Positions 34,798 to 42,860 of a stretch of DNA of 64,000 bases are shown here, in pieces. This DNA comes from Corynebacterium sp. 13CS0277 (GTDB taxonomy: Bacteria; Actinomycetota; Actinomycetes; Mycobacteriales; Mycobacteriaceae). The stretch spans positions 1 to 64,000 of the forward strand of contig NZ_PPDL01000019.1 in NCBI RefSeq assembly GCF_002994655.1, in the 5' to 3' direction. A program made the translations under genes and the position numbers. The first letter of the stretch is position 1. The number at the start of each line of letters is the position of its first letter. Under the pieces are notes generated by a model that saw only the letters and a list, made by a program, of their open reading frames with translations, had not been told where the DNA came from and made no database searches.

Positions 34798-35407
34798 GAG
34801 TGGGTCCCTCCGAGTTCCCTGTCTTCGTGGTGAGCAAGGTGGGTGCCACACGGTTGTCACGCGAGTGCGCGCGGGCCCGCCGGCGGTGCGCGGCAGCAGG
34901 GTGGGAGTCGATGTGGGAACCACCCGCCTCCAGGAGCGCGGCTGTGGCCCGTGTCGACGCCCTTCGCTGCTGGGTGCGCGTGGGTGCCGGTGTGTCCGCA
35001 CCACGCGGCGTCCCTCGTGGTCAGCCTCGCTGCGGTCGTACGATCCGCTGATGCCGTGGTTGAGGTGGGGCTGGACCCTCCCCGAGGATGGGTTCCCAGC
35101 CGATACCTGGTGCGTGACGCGGCTCCACCACTACTGCGGCGTCGGTGTGGGGGTGTGCGGTCCCCACAATGACTGTGCGGCGCCGTCGTGGGGCGCACCA
35201 GGAGGTGGGGTGTGCAGTCCCTCCCCCTGGTGGTCCCGAGCCGCCGGCGTGGGTGCGGCGGTACCCGCCGGTGGCCTGTGCAGGGGTCGGTGGCGGGTGG
35301 CCGCGGGGCGTGGTGGTGCCCGTGTGTTGTGAGCAACTCTGCCATAGGGTGCACTGTGCGCGCAGCGTTTTAGGCAAGAATTTTTTCCTCCCCGGCGGGC
35401 TTCCCCG
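34798..35407. other. Intergenic region between the lipoprotein cassette and amine oxidase 2
   Basis: No convincing gene was found in 610 bases. At the right edge the oxidase 2 message would run into a short hairpin, GCGGG / CCCGC with a GAAG loop, then an A-rich and U-containing stretch (35381-35400). This may be its terminator. The cassette promoter is expected upstream of 34820, but no clear -10 stands out. Confidence 0.5.
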
Positions 35408-36739
35408 CTACGTGGTGTGTGCGGCGGCGATTTCGCGGGCGGCGCGGAAGCCGGTTTCGATGGCCCCGTCGATGAAGGAGTTCCAGCCGGCCGCCCAGTC
35501 GGAGCCGGCGAACGCCACCCGCCCGTGCAGCAGCTGCTGGGGGTGGGCGTCGAGGAACTGGCCGGTGCGCGGGGTCGTCCACGTCTGCCCGGTCAGTGGG
35601 TCGGCGTTCCAGTCGTGCCCGTAGGAGTCGACGACCTCCAGGCCCGCATCCCACACGTCGACGGCGCGCTGCACGGCGGCGGTGTCATTCATGTCGAGGG
35701 CGTCGTGGCGGGGCCCGAAGCCCACCATGATCATGGTGCCGTCGTCGAGGAAGTATTCGGTGCGCAGCAGCGCCAGGGGATATCCCGTCGGCGCGTAGCA
35801 GAGAATGTTGCGGTGCCCGCGGACCTTCACCCAGATCTTCATTCCGAGGCAGTTCCAGCCTTCCTCCACCACGCGGGCGACGTGGGCGGGCAGCCCGGCA
35901 GGGAACTCCACCTGCCCGAGTGCGCCGACGGGCACGGTGGTGACGACGAAGTCGAAGGGGAGTTCCTCCCCGCTGGCGAGGGTAACCGTCACCCCGTCCG
36001 CGCCCCGGTCGTCGACGGCGGCGACGGCGGTGGCCAGGCGAATGTCCCCACGAATGTCGGCCGCAATGGCCTCGTAGATGCCTTTGGTGCCGCCGACGAG
36101 TTTGTAGCGCAGCGTCTGGTCGTCGAGGAGTGCCAGCCGGTGGTCGGACAGGGCCGCCCAGTGCTTCGCCATGAGCGGCGACGCTGTCGGCGTGGGCCCG
36201 TTGTAGCCGGCCGACCAGTAGGCGTCCGCGAGCGCGATTTCTTCCTCCGTGAAGGAGGGATCCTCGCCGCGCACTGAGTCGAGGACCACGCCCACGTCCG
36301 CGGCGGCGACCTCCTCGGCGCGCGCCCAGGGCTGGTGCGGCAGGGGGAACAGGTCACGAGAGCCTGCGAAGATGTGCGCCTGCACGTCGGCGAGGAGCCG
36401 GTCGACGTCGGCCTCGCAGCCGGTGTGGACGGTATCCCCCGCGATCCAGTACGCCTCCTCACAGACGGGGGAGGCGGTGATCTCCGCCCCGTAGCGCACA
36501 ATCTCCGCCCAGACGAAAGGCTGCATCCAGTGCACCCAGGTGCCGCCGATCTCCAGGGGGTAGCCCATGGCCTCCTCCGTCCAGGTGCGGCCGCCCACCC
36601 GATCCCGGGCCTCGAGGACGGTGACGGCAAAGCCGTGGCGTTCCAGTTCGCGGGCGGCGATGAGGCCGGCGAACCCGGCGCCGATGACGCCGACCGTGCC
36701 GCGCGGGGTGCCAGCAGTGGGGGTGGGGTGGGAAGTCAT
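35408..36739 (-). CDS. Flavin amine oxidase, putrescine-oxidase-like (copy 2)
   Basis: The 443-residue enzyme is a close paralogue of copy 1; long stretches such as SPLMAKHWAALSDH and DQTLRYKLV are nearly the same. FAD motif VGVIGAGFAGLIAARELERHG is at about 16-36, then LEARDRVGGRTWTEE and IGGTWVHWMQPFVWAE. The C-terminal FAGSDWAAGWNSFIDGAIETGFRAARE is complete. AAGGAG upstream of ATG 36739 supports the start. It is divergent from an APC permease, so uptake and oxidation of the same amine are probably linked. Small differences from copy 1 around the substrate pocket could mean different amine preferences. Confidence 0.88.
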   Translation of the reverse strand: MTSHPTPTAGTPRGTVGVIGAGFAGLIAARELERHGFAVTVLEARDRVGGRTWTEEAMGYPLEIGGTWVHWMQPFVWAEIVRYGAEITASPVCEEAYWIAGDTVHTGCEADVDRLLADVQAHIFAGSRDLFPLPHQPWARAEEVAAADVGVVLDSVRGEDPSFTEEEIALADAYWSAGYNGPTPTASPLMAKHWAALSDHRLALLDDQTLRYKLVGGTKGIYEAIAADIRGDIRLATAVAAVDDRGADGVTVTLASGEELPFDFVVTTVPVGALGQVEFPAGLPAHVARVVEEGWNCLGMKIWVKVRGHRNILCYAPTGYPLALLRTEYFLDDGTMIMVGFGPRHDALDMNDTAAVQRAVDVWDAGLEVVDSYGHDWNADPLTGQTWTTPRTGQFLDAHPQQLLHGRVAFAGSDWAAGWNSFIDGAIETGFRAAREIAAAHTT

Positions 36740-37086
36740 GGGCAGATCACTCCTTGAATCAACGTGTTGTGGTGCGACGGGGTCGAAAGGGGGACGAGAA
36801 GAATCGCCGATCCTGCGGCGGCGGGGCCTGCTCGTGGGGGTTGTGACGGCCGACGGGAGGAACGCCGGCCGCCTGGCGTCTAGCTAAGCCTGCGCAGACA
36901 CAGCAGTGTTGTGCGGCAGCGCACACGATTTGTGTGCGTGTGCACCATCCCACCCGGGGTGTGGCTGGGGGTGTGCACCCCGCAATAGCGTGGCCAGCAT
37001 TCGGTGCGTGGCGCCCCGCCCGCACGACCACCTGCACGCCCACCCCGCCCCACGTCCCTGTCCACATGACACCTTTGGGAGTCCCC
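36740..37086. other. Divergent region between amine oxidase 2 and the permease
   Basis: These 347 bases contain no supported gene but should hold both promoters. The clearest element is the inverted repeat at 36920-36938. ACGCC / GGCGT around 36864-36881 and a TAGCTA palindrome near 36881 are additional weak candidates. Confidence 0.5.
36920..36938. promoter_or_regulatory. Candidate operator for amine uptake and oxidation genes
   Basis: CGCACAC and GTGTGCG form a perfect 7-bp inverted repeat around the five bases GATTT, midway between the divergent oxidase and permease genes. A shared repressor or activator site is plausible. Confidence 0.4.
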
Positions 37087-38937
37087 ATGAGTACCCACCC
37101 CTCGCCAACCCCGTCGCACGTGTCACAGTCGTCGCGCCAGAGGTCCCGGCATGCCGCCCGCGCATCCTCACCCGTCCCGGCGCAGCGCACAGGCGCTCGC
37201 GGAACCCCGCCCGCCGCGGGCGACGGTGTGGTCGACCCGCGGCATCACCTCTCCGGGCACCTCGGGGTGGGCAGCATCGTGTTTCTCATCATCGCGGCCT
37301 CCGCACCGCTGACGGTGGTGGCCGGTGGCGCGCCGACGAGCTTCGCCGTCACCCAGATGCTGGGGGTGCCGCTGGGCTACCTGGTGCTGGGCATCGTGCT
37401 GCTGTTTTTCGCCGCCGGCTACGTGGCGATGGGCCGGCATGTGAGCAACGCGGGCGCCTTGTACGCCTATGCGGCCCGCGGCTTGGGCCAGCGGCAGGGA
37501 CTGGCGACCGCCTGGCTGGCGCTGGTCAGCTACAACATGATGCAGATCGGACTGTACGGAATCTTCGGGTTCTCCCTGTCGATGGCCCTGGCGGCGATTG
37601 CCGGGTGGCAGGTGTCCTGGTGGTGGTGTGCCCTGGGCGGATGGCTGCTCACTGCGGTACTGGGGGCGATGAATATCGATGCGAGCGTGAAGATCATTGG
37701 TGTGCTTGTCGTCGCCGAGTTCGCGATCGTGGCGCTCCTCGACGCGGTCGCGCTGCTCAACCCTGCGGAAGGCTACTCGGCTGCCGGTGTTGACTTGAGC
37801 GCCTTTGTCGCCCACCCCGGGGTGGGCGCGGCACTGGCGTTCGGGATGGCGGCGTTCATGGGAATCGAGTCGGCGACCATCTACGCGGAGGAAGCCACCG
37901 ACCCCACCCGCACGGTGCCGCGGGCTACCTACTGGGCCCTCGCACTCATCGCCGGGTTCTACGCGTTCAGCGTGTGGGCCCTGCAGCAGGGAGTGGGGGA
38001 TAGCCGCATCGTGGAGGAGGCCACGACGTTGGGGCCGGAGTTGGTGTTCCACTACCTCGCGCAGGTGGGGCACCCGACGCTGGCACTCGTGGGCCAGTTC
38101 GTGTTCGTCACGAGCCTGTTCGCCGCCCTGTTTGCTTTCCACAATGCGGTGGCGCGCTACACGCTGGTGCTGGGCCGGGAAGGGGTGCTACCCGAGTGGT
38201 TCTCCCGCACCCACCCGACGACCCACGCGCCGATGACGGGCTCGCTGAGCCAATCGCTGGTGGCGGTGCTGTTCATCCTCGGCTTCGCCACCGTCGGTGA
38301 GGTCACGCACCAGGGCCCGGAGTTCCCGGTGCTCACCATGTTCTCCTGGATGACCAACGGCGGGGCCTTCGGCATCGTCTTCCTGCTGCTGGTGACCTCT
38401 GTCGCGGTGGGGATGTACTTCCGTCGCGCACGCGCCGCCTTCCTCGCGGGCAGTACAGATACAACAGGCACCACAGACACCGCCGTCGGCACCACCGATG
38501 CGGCCGACACCAACGCAGCCATCACGGACGCGGATACCGCCGGCCCGGGCGGCTCACACGCCGCATCACCCCGACACCCGGGCAGCTACAGCGCCTTCAC
38601 CCGGGTGCTGGCCCCCATCATCGCGGTCGTGGGCCTGGGCTTCGTCTTCGCCGAAATCCTCCTCCACTTCGACGTCATGGTCGGCGCCGACGGCATCAAC
38701 GCCCTCGTCGTTGGTATGCCGGCAGTCATCTTCCTCAGCGGCGTGGCTGGGTTCCTCCGCGGGGAAGTCCTGCGCCGCACCCAGCCGGAGGTCTACGCCC
38801 GCATCGGCACCGGCGGCGCGGCCGCAGTCGCCGTCAGCGCGCCGGGCGGAAGCCCAGCACCCGGTGACGCGCCCACCGGTGACGCCCTCGCCGCGCCCGA
38901 CGCAGGCGAGATACCCCTCGCGCAGCGCACCACCTGA
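37087..38937 (+). CDS. APC-family amino acid/polyamine permease
   Basis: The 616-residue carrier has about twelve membrane helices. The first contains VGSIVFLIIAASAPLTVVAGGAP, the APC motif that lines the substrate site. FGMAAFMGIESATIYAEEATDPTRTVPRATY matches the conserved segment of the sixth and following helices. A Thr/Asp/Ala-rich low-complexity loop (about 458-500) precedes the last two helices, and the C terminus is Ala/Pro-rich. GGGAG 5 bases before ATG 37087 fixes the start. It is divergent from amine oxidase 2, which makes a polyamine or other amine the likely substrate. Confidence 0.87.
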   Translation: MSTHPSPTPSHVSQSSRQRSRHAARASSPVPAQRTGARGTPPAAGDGVVDPRHHLSGHLGVGSIVFLIIAASAPLTVVAGGAPTSFAVTQMLGVPLGYLVLGIVLLFFAAGYVAMGRHVSNAGALYAYAARGLGQRQGLATAWLALVSYNMMQIGLYGIFGFSLSMALAAIAGWQVSWWWCALGGWLLTAVLGAMNIDASVKIIGVLVVAEFAIVALLDAVALLNPAEGYSAAGVDLSAFVAHPGVGAALAFGMAAFMGIESATIYAEEATDPTRTVPRATYWALALIAGFYAFSVWALQQGVGDSRIVEEATTLGPELVFHYLAQVGHPTLALVGQFVFVTSLFAALFAFHNAVARYTLVLGREGVLPEWFSRTHPTTHAPMTGSLSQSLVAVLFILGFATVGEVTHQGPEFPVLTMFSWMTNGGAFGIVFLLLVTSVAVGMYFRRARAAFLAGSTDTTGTTDTAVGTTDAADTNAAITDADTAGPGGSHAASPRHPGSYSAFTRVLAPIIAVVGLGFVFAEILLHFDVMVGADGINALVVGMPAVIFLSGVAGFLRGEVLRRTQPEVYARIGTGGAAAVAVSAPGGSPAPGDAPTGDALAAPDAGEIPLAQRTT

Positions 38938-39039
38938 GGCACCCCCTAGAGAACTGAGCGACTCACGGGGCGGCTTGTGGGCTGCCCGTTCGTGACACCG
39001 GATCCTCGCCCTCACGGTGCCACGGGCGCAGAGTGCCGC

Positions 39040-39045
39040 TAGTGT
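39040..39045 (+). promoter_or_regulatory. Predicted -10 box of the DUF3024 gene
   Basis: TAGTGT ends 7 bases before ATG 39053 and no ribosome site is present, which predicts a leaderless message. Confidence 0.5.
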
Positions 39046-39052
39046 GAACGGT

Positions 39053-39415
39053 ATGCATATCCCTGGCGAACTGCGTTACCCGAAGAAGGACCTCACCACC
39101 GTCGAGAAGTGGGCGCGCAACTTGGTCCCGAAGCGCATTCAGGACCAGCTCCGTATCGAGGTCGACCACGACGACGACACCATCACGGTCTTTGAGTGCC
39201 GGCCGCCGTGGCACCCCACCGAATCGGACACGGGGCCGTGGATCCGTCAGGGGGTCGCCCAGTTCCATTTCGACTGGCTGGGCGGCAAGTGGGCGTTGTT
39301 CTGGTTCGATCAGGACAGCAACCTGCACCCCTGCACCACGGTGAACTTCAGCAGCGACATTGGCCGGTTGGTGGAGTACCTGGATTCGGGTGACAACCCG
39401 ATCTTCTGGGGGTAA
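39053..39415 (+). CDS. DUF3024 family protein
   Basis: The 120-residue soluble protein shows the DUF3024 pattern: ITVFECRPPW, then VAQFHFDWLGGKWALFWFDQDSNLHPC and a C-terminal NPIFWG. Function is unknown, although the family is widespread in actinobacteria. The start at ATG 39053 is supported by TAGTGT at leaderless distance. It stands alone between the permease and malQ. Confidence 0.85.
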   Translation: MHIPGELRYPKKDLTTVEKWARNLVPKRIQDQLRIEVDHDDDTITVFECRPPWHPTESDTGPWIRQGVAQFHFDWLGGKWALFWFDQDSNLHPCTTVNFSSDIGRLVEYLDSGDNPIFWG

Positions 39416-39613
39416 CGCCTCTGTGCGGGGTGCGCAGGTAGCCGACGAGGTCGTCGCGGCGGACCTCCCACACGGCGCGACCGCCGAGGTGTGCAGCGTC
39501 GGACCACACGCCATCGACGGCGTCTGGAAGGTACGACGCAGCCGGCTGTAGGAGTTGGAAAACTTCGACGCCCACATCGACGAACTCATCGAGCAGTCCG
39601 GCGGGTATGCGTA

Positions 39614-39646
39614 CACCCCGCAGGCAACACGGCTCTGCGGGGTGTA
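39614..39646 (-). terminator. Hairpin downstream of malQ
   Basis: ACACCCCGCA (39614-39623) pairs perfectly with TGCGGGGTGT (39637-39646). It lies about 45 bases after the malQ stop in the transcript direction and probably ends that message. The U-run is poor. Confidence 0.5.
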
Positions 39647-39691
39647 GGTGAGACCACGCCTCACATGGGTGGCAAGGGGCGTGCGCGGAGG

Positions 39692-41785
39692 CTAGCGCTC
39701 ACTCGCCTTCAGCACCGCCTGCGCCAGCGGCAGGGTGGGGATGTCTTCGATGAGGATGGGGTTCTGGTCGCCGTCGGCCAGGGGCATGCACCAGTTGGGG
39801 TAGAGATCCTTGGTGGTGCCGGGCTGGTTTTGGGCGCGGGTGTCGCCGACCAAGTCGACGAGTGCGGTGCACGTGAGGTAGCTCGTTGTGCCCGCCATGA
39901 AGCGGTGGAGGCCCACGAGAAGTTCTTCGACGGTGCCGCGCTCTGCGCGGGCGGTGCCGTAGAAGGGGTCGTGGTTGGGGAAGTAGCCGGTGTCGCGGAT
40001 GCGGTCGAGGACTTCGTTTTGCCACACGAGATCGACTTCGTCTTCGTCTTCCACCCGGGTGGTGAACAGCCCGAGACGGTCGCGGAGGCGGATGTGTTCC
40101 CCGTCGAGGTAGCCGGCGGTGGGCGGCAGGTCGTGCGTCGTCACGGAGGTGAGCGCCAGGGTGCGGTACATGTGCTGGCGGCGGGGACCGTGGATCTCGG
40201 GGTCGCCTTCGAACCAGATGATGGAGGTGCCCATCAGTCCTCGGTCGGCGAGGTAGTCCTGGATCCAGGGGTCGAAGGTGCCGAGGTCTTCGCCGATGAC
40301 GACGGCGCCGGCGCGGGCGGCTTCCAGGCAGAGGATGCCGACCATGGCGGTGTGGTCGTAGTAAACGTAGGTGCCGTCGGTGGGCTTGCCACCCCGGGGG
40401 ATCCACCACAGGCGGAACAGGCCGAGGACGTGGTCGACACGGATGCCGCCGGCGTGCCGCAGCACGGTGCGCAGCAGGTCCCGCCAGGGCCGGTAACCGG
40501 CCTCGGCGAGTTTGGTGGGGTGCCACGGCGGCTGGGACCAGTCTTGGCCGTATTGGTTGTAGCCGTCCGGCGGGGCGCCAACGCTGGCGTCGGGGGCCAG
40601 GTATTCGGCGAGGGTGAAGGCGTCCGCGCCGCCCGGGTGCACACCGACCGCGAGGTCGGCCATGATGCCGAGCTGCATGCCGGCCTCGGTCGCGGCGGCC
40701 TGCGCGGTGCGCAGCTGCTCGTCGCAGAGGAACTGCAGCCAGCAGTAGAAGTCGACGAGCTCCTCCATGTCGGGGGCGGATTCAGGATCGTCGTAGGTCT
40801 CCAGGGTGCGCTGCGCGCACCAGGCGGCGAACTCGGCGAGCCCCTCGCCTTCGGCGACGAGGTAGGCCTGGTAGGCGGCTTCCCGGGCGTCGGTGCGGGG
40901 CAGGGCGTGGAGGGTGCGCAGCACCTCCAGCTTGGCGGCATAGATCGGGTCGCGGGAGATTTCCTCCGCGCTGGCGTTGAGCTTCCGGAAGGAGGCCGCC
41001 AACTCTTCCACGCGTGCCCGCCCATCGGCGTCGAGCTGCTGCAGCTCGGGGATGGATTCGATGTGGAGGTAGATCGGGTTGATGAAGCGGCGCGTCGTCG
41101 GCAGGTAGGGGGAGTCCTCCACCGGCGGGGCCGGCTGGGCGGCGTGCAGCGGGTTGATGAGCACAAAGTCCTGGCCCAGGGAGCCGAGCATGCTGCCCAG
41201 GTGGGCCAAGTCGTGGAAGTCGCCCATGCCCCAGGATTCCTTGGAGCGCACCGAGTACAGCTGCGCCATGACCCCGGAAAGTTTGGCGCTGGGGGCGGCC
41301 AGCGCCCGCGGGGTGATGATGAGGTCGCAGACCTCATCAATGCCCGTGGAGCGCAGCGACAGCCGGTGCCAGCCCATCGGCAGGTCGCCGGGGATTTCAA
41401 AGGAGGCCTCGCCCCACGTCTCGCCTGCGATCATGCGGGAAGGGGTCCAGTTCTCGACCTGGGGCGGGGTGACCTCACCGCCGTCCTCGAGTGCGATGTG
41501 CAGCTCGGCGGGTTCGCCGTCGTGGACGTGCACGTGCACCACATAAGGGAAGCCGTGGGTGGCGACCACGCACGGCGGCAGGGGGCGGGTGAAGTCCGCG
41601 TCGTGTTTCGCTGCGAGCGCCTGGGCTGCCGCCTCCTCCGAGTCGCCGACCTGGACGCCGAGGGCGGCGAGGGTGGCGCGGATCGTGTCGTCGCTGACGT
41701 AGGTCAGTTCGTTGGACGCGGAGGTGTAGGAGGTGGCCACACCATAGGCGTCGGCAAGGGCATGCAGCTGGCTTCGTTCGCTCAC
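39692..41785 (-). CDS. malQ: 4-alpha-glucanotransferase MalQ
   Basis: The 697-residue amylomaltase (GH77) transfers maltodextrin units and releases glucose in the cytoplasm. The catalytic nucleophile Asp is in GGIRVDHVLGLFRLWWIP, the acid Glu in VVIGEDLGTFDPWI, and the third Asp in TTHDLPPTAGYL. An N-terminal domain of about 150 residues before the barrel is typical for actinobacterial MalQ. GTG 41785 (SERSQLHALADAYGV) is preferred because AACTAT lies 6 bases upstream; an in-frame TTG at 41806 is the alternative. A GlxR-like site lies just upstream. Confidence 0.9.
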   Translation of the reverse strand: MSERSQLHALADAYGVATSYTSASNELTYVSDDTIRATLAALGVQVGDSEEAAAQALAAKHDADFTRPLPPCVVATHGFPYVVHVHVHDGEPAELHIALEDGGEVTPPQVENWTPSRMIAGETWGEASFEIPGDLPMGWHRLSLRSTGIDEVCDLIITPRALAAPSAKLSGVMAQLYSVRSKESWGMGDFHDLAHLGSMLGSLGQDFVLINPLHAAQPAPPVEDSPYLPTTRRFINPIYLHIESIPELQQLDADGRARVEELAASFRKLNASAEEISRDPIYAAKLEVLRTLHALPRTDAREAAYQAYLVAEGEGLAEFAAWCAQRTLETYDDPESAPDMEELVDFYCWLQFLCDEQLRTAQAAATEAGMQLGIMADLAVGVHPGGADAFTLAEYLAPDASVGAPPDGYNQYGQDWSQPPWHPTKLAEAGYRPWRDLLRTVLRHAGGIRVDHVLGLFRLWWIPRGGKPTDGTYVYYDHTAMVGILCLEAARAGAVVIGEDLGTFDPWIQDYLADRGLMGTSIIWFEGDPEIHGPRRQHMYRTLALTSVTTHDLPPTAGYLDGEHIRLRDRLGLFTTRVEDEDEVDLVWQNEVLDRIRDTGYFPNHDPFYGTARAERGTVEELLVGLHRFMAGTTSYLTCTALVDLVGDTRAQNQPGTTKDLYPNWCMPLADGDQNPILIEDIPTLPLAQAVLKASER

Positions 41786-41838
41786 GGGTTCATAGTTTGC
41801 CACCAATGGTGTGTGCTCGAAAACGCGTCACCCAACAG

Positions 41839-41854
41839 TGTGGCGAGTGTCACC
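41839..41854. promoter_or_regulatory. GlxR/CRP-like site upstream of malQ
   Basis: TGTGG, six bases, then TCACC resembles the corynebacterial GlxR site TGTGA-N6-TCACA with two mismatches. It lies about 55 bases before the malQ start and overlaps the end of the PspC gene. GlxR often controls maltose and glycogen genes. Confidence 0.3.
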
Positions 41855-42113
41855 CCTGGGTGTACTGCGAGCCCGGCTGGGTGCCCCCGGCGCCACCCGG
41901 CCGCACCGGGTAGGTCAGCCACTGGAAGAGGTAGATGGCGATGATCGGCAGCCCGAAGATGAGCGCTGCGCAGTACGTCACCCGCACCGCCTTCGCGGAC
42001 ACGCCGTACGTCTCCGCCACGCCCGCGCAGACTCCTGCGAGCACCACATCAGTGGAGCTGCGGTGCCACTTGGAGAGGGCCGTGTCGAACCAGGGGTCGC
42101 TGCTTTTAGCCAT
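41850..42113 (-). CDS. PspC-domain membrane protein
   Basis: The 87-residue protein has a short polar N terminus and one PspC domain (about 20-70): STDVVLAGVCAGVAETYGVS followed by a hydrophobic helix LIFGLPIIAIYLFQWLTYP. PspC domains act in envelope-stress sensing in other bacteria, but the small single-domain forms have no set role. ATG 42113 is the first Met before the domain, with a weak AAAGGCA upstream. It precedes malQ in the same direction with a 64-base gap. Confidence 0.85.
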   Translation of the reverse strand: MAKSSDPWFDTALSKWHRSSTDVVLAGVCAGVAETYGVSAKAVRVTYCAALIFGLPIIAIYLFQWLTYPVRPGGAGGTQPGSQYTQG

Positions 42114-42409
42114 GATGCTGCCTTTCGCATAGTGCCTGTGGGGCCGCGGGGTTGCGCTCCTGTACGTTCCGGAGAGCACGCCCGCTCCGGTGTGTGCGAT
42201 GTGCGCCCCAGTCTACGTGCGTCAGCGCTGGCCTGTGGGGCCTCCCTGCGCCCGTGTGGACCTGTGGACCTGGGGGCCTGCGAACCCGGGGGGTATGGGA
42301 CGTGCGGGGCTGTCCACCGGGGTCGGGCAGTCCTTCGTGCACAACGTGACGTTCCCCTCATCTTTTCTTCTGGCAGCCGATGGGGGTCGGCCCGTAGAGT
42401 TTTTAGCCA
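42114..42409. other. Intergenic segment with an 8-bp tandem repeat
   Basis: No gene is supported. TGTGGACC is repeated twice and followed by TGGGGGCC and TGCGAACC (about 42255-42287), an 8-base period resembling the other minisatellite-like tracts. A TAGAGT box at 42395-42400 precedes the broken gene to the right. Confidence 0.5.
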
Positions 42410-42700
42410 GTGCTCCACGAGGTGGCACCTGATGTGCTGCGCTGGTTCTGTGCGGGTCTCGCCCGCGCGTGGCCCGGGCTGTACGCACCGCTGAGCCTGT
42501 CGCAGGCCCAGAAGAGCCGCCTCGCCGAGTAGTTTGAGTAGTTCACCTACCGCATCCGGCCGTGTTGCCCCTCTGCGACCCACCTCGTACTCGAGTCGGG
42601 CCAGGGGTGCGCGGTCAGGTGGATGCGTGAGCGTAGTAGCCCAGGGTTGGCCAGTGGCATGAGTCCGCGGCGGGCCTGCCGGCTGCTGCCTCGTGTGTGA
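42410..42700 (+). pseudogene. Small gene broken by two amber codons
   Basis: From GTG 42410 a coherent frame gives 40 residues (VLHEVAPDVLRWFCAGLARA, then WPGLYAPLSLSQAQKSRLAE). It then hits TAG at 42530 and again at 42539. It continues as FTYRIRPCCPSATHLVLE before ending at TGA 42698. Third-position GC stays high across both stops, as in a real gene. The context E-stop-F-E-stop-F would fit Trp or Tyr codons changed to TAG. TAGAGT lies 9 bases before the GTG. The family is not recognised. Suppression or readthrough is an unlikely alternative. Confidence 0.5.
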
Positions 42701-42860
42701 CTACTCCTCGTTTTTCACCACTTGATTTTTTTCGTGCGTCAGCGCGCCGTGTGCGCTTTGGCTGCCGCCGCGCCGAGTGTTCCCACATGTTGCCTGCATG
42801 TGGGGTGTCGGTGCGGGCGGCTGCCGGGCGTGGTGCGCTGGGAAAGGGAACGCTTCTACC

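Noticed and set aside
42530-42541. The two TAG codons as sites of pyrrolysine or programmed readthrough
   Set aside because: No pyrrolysine genes are in the window and such use is not known in this group. Simple decay explains the pattern better.
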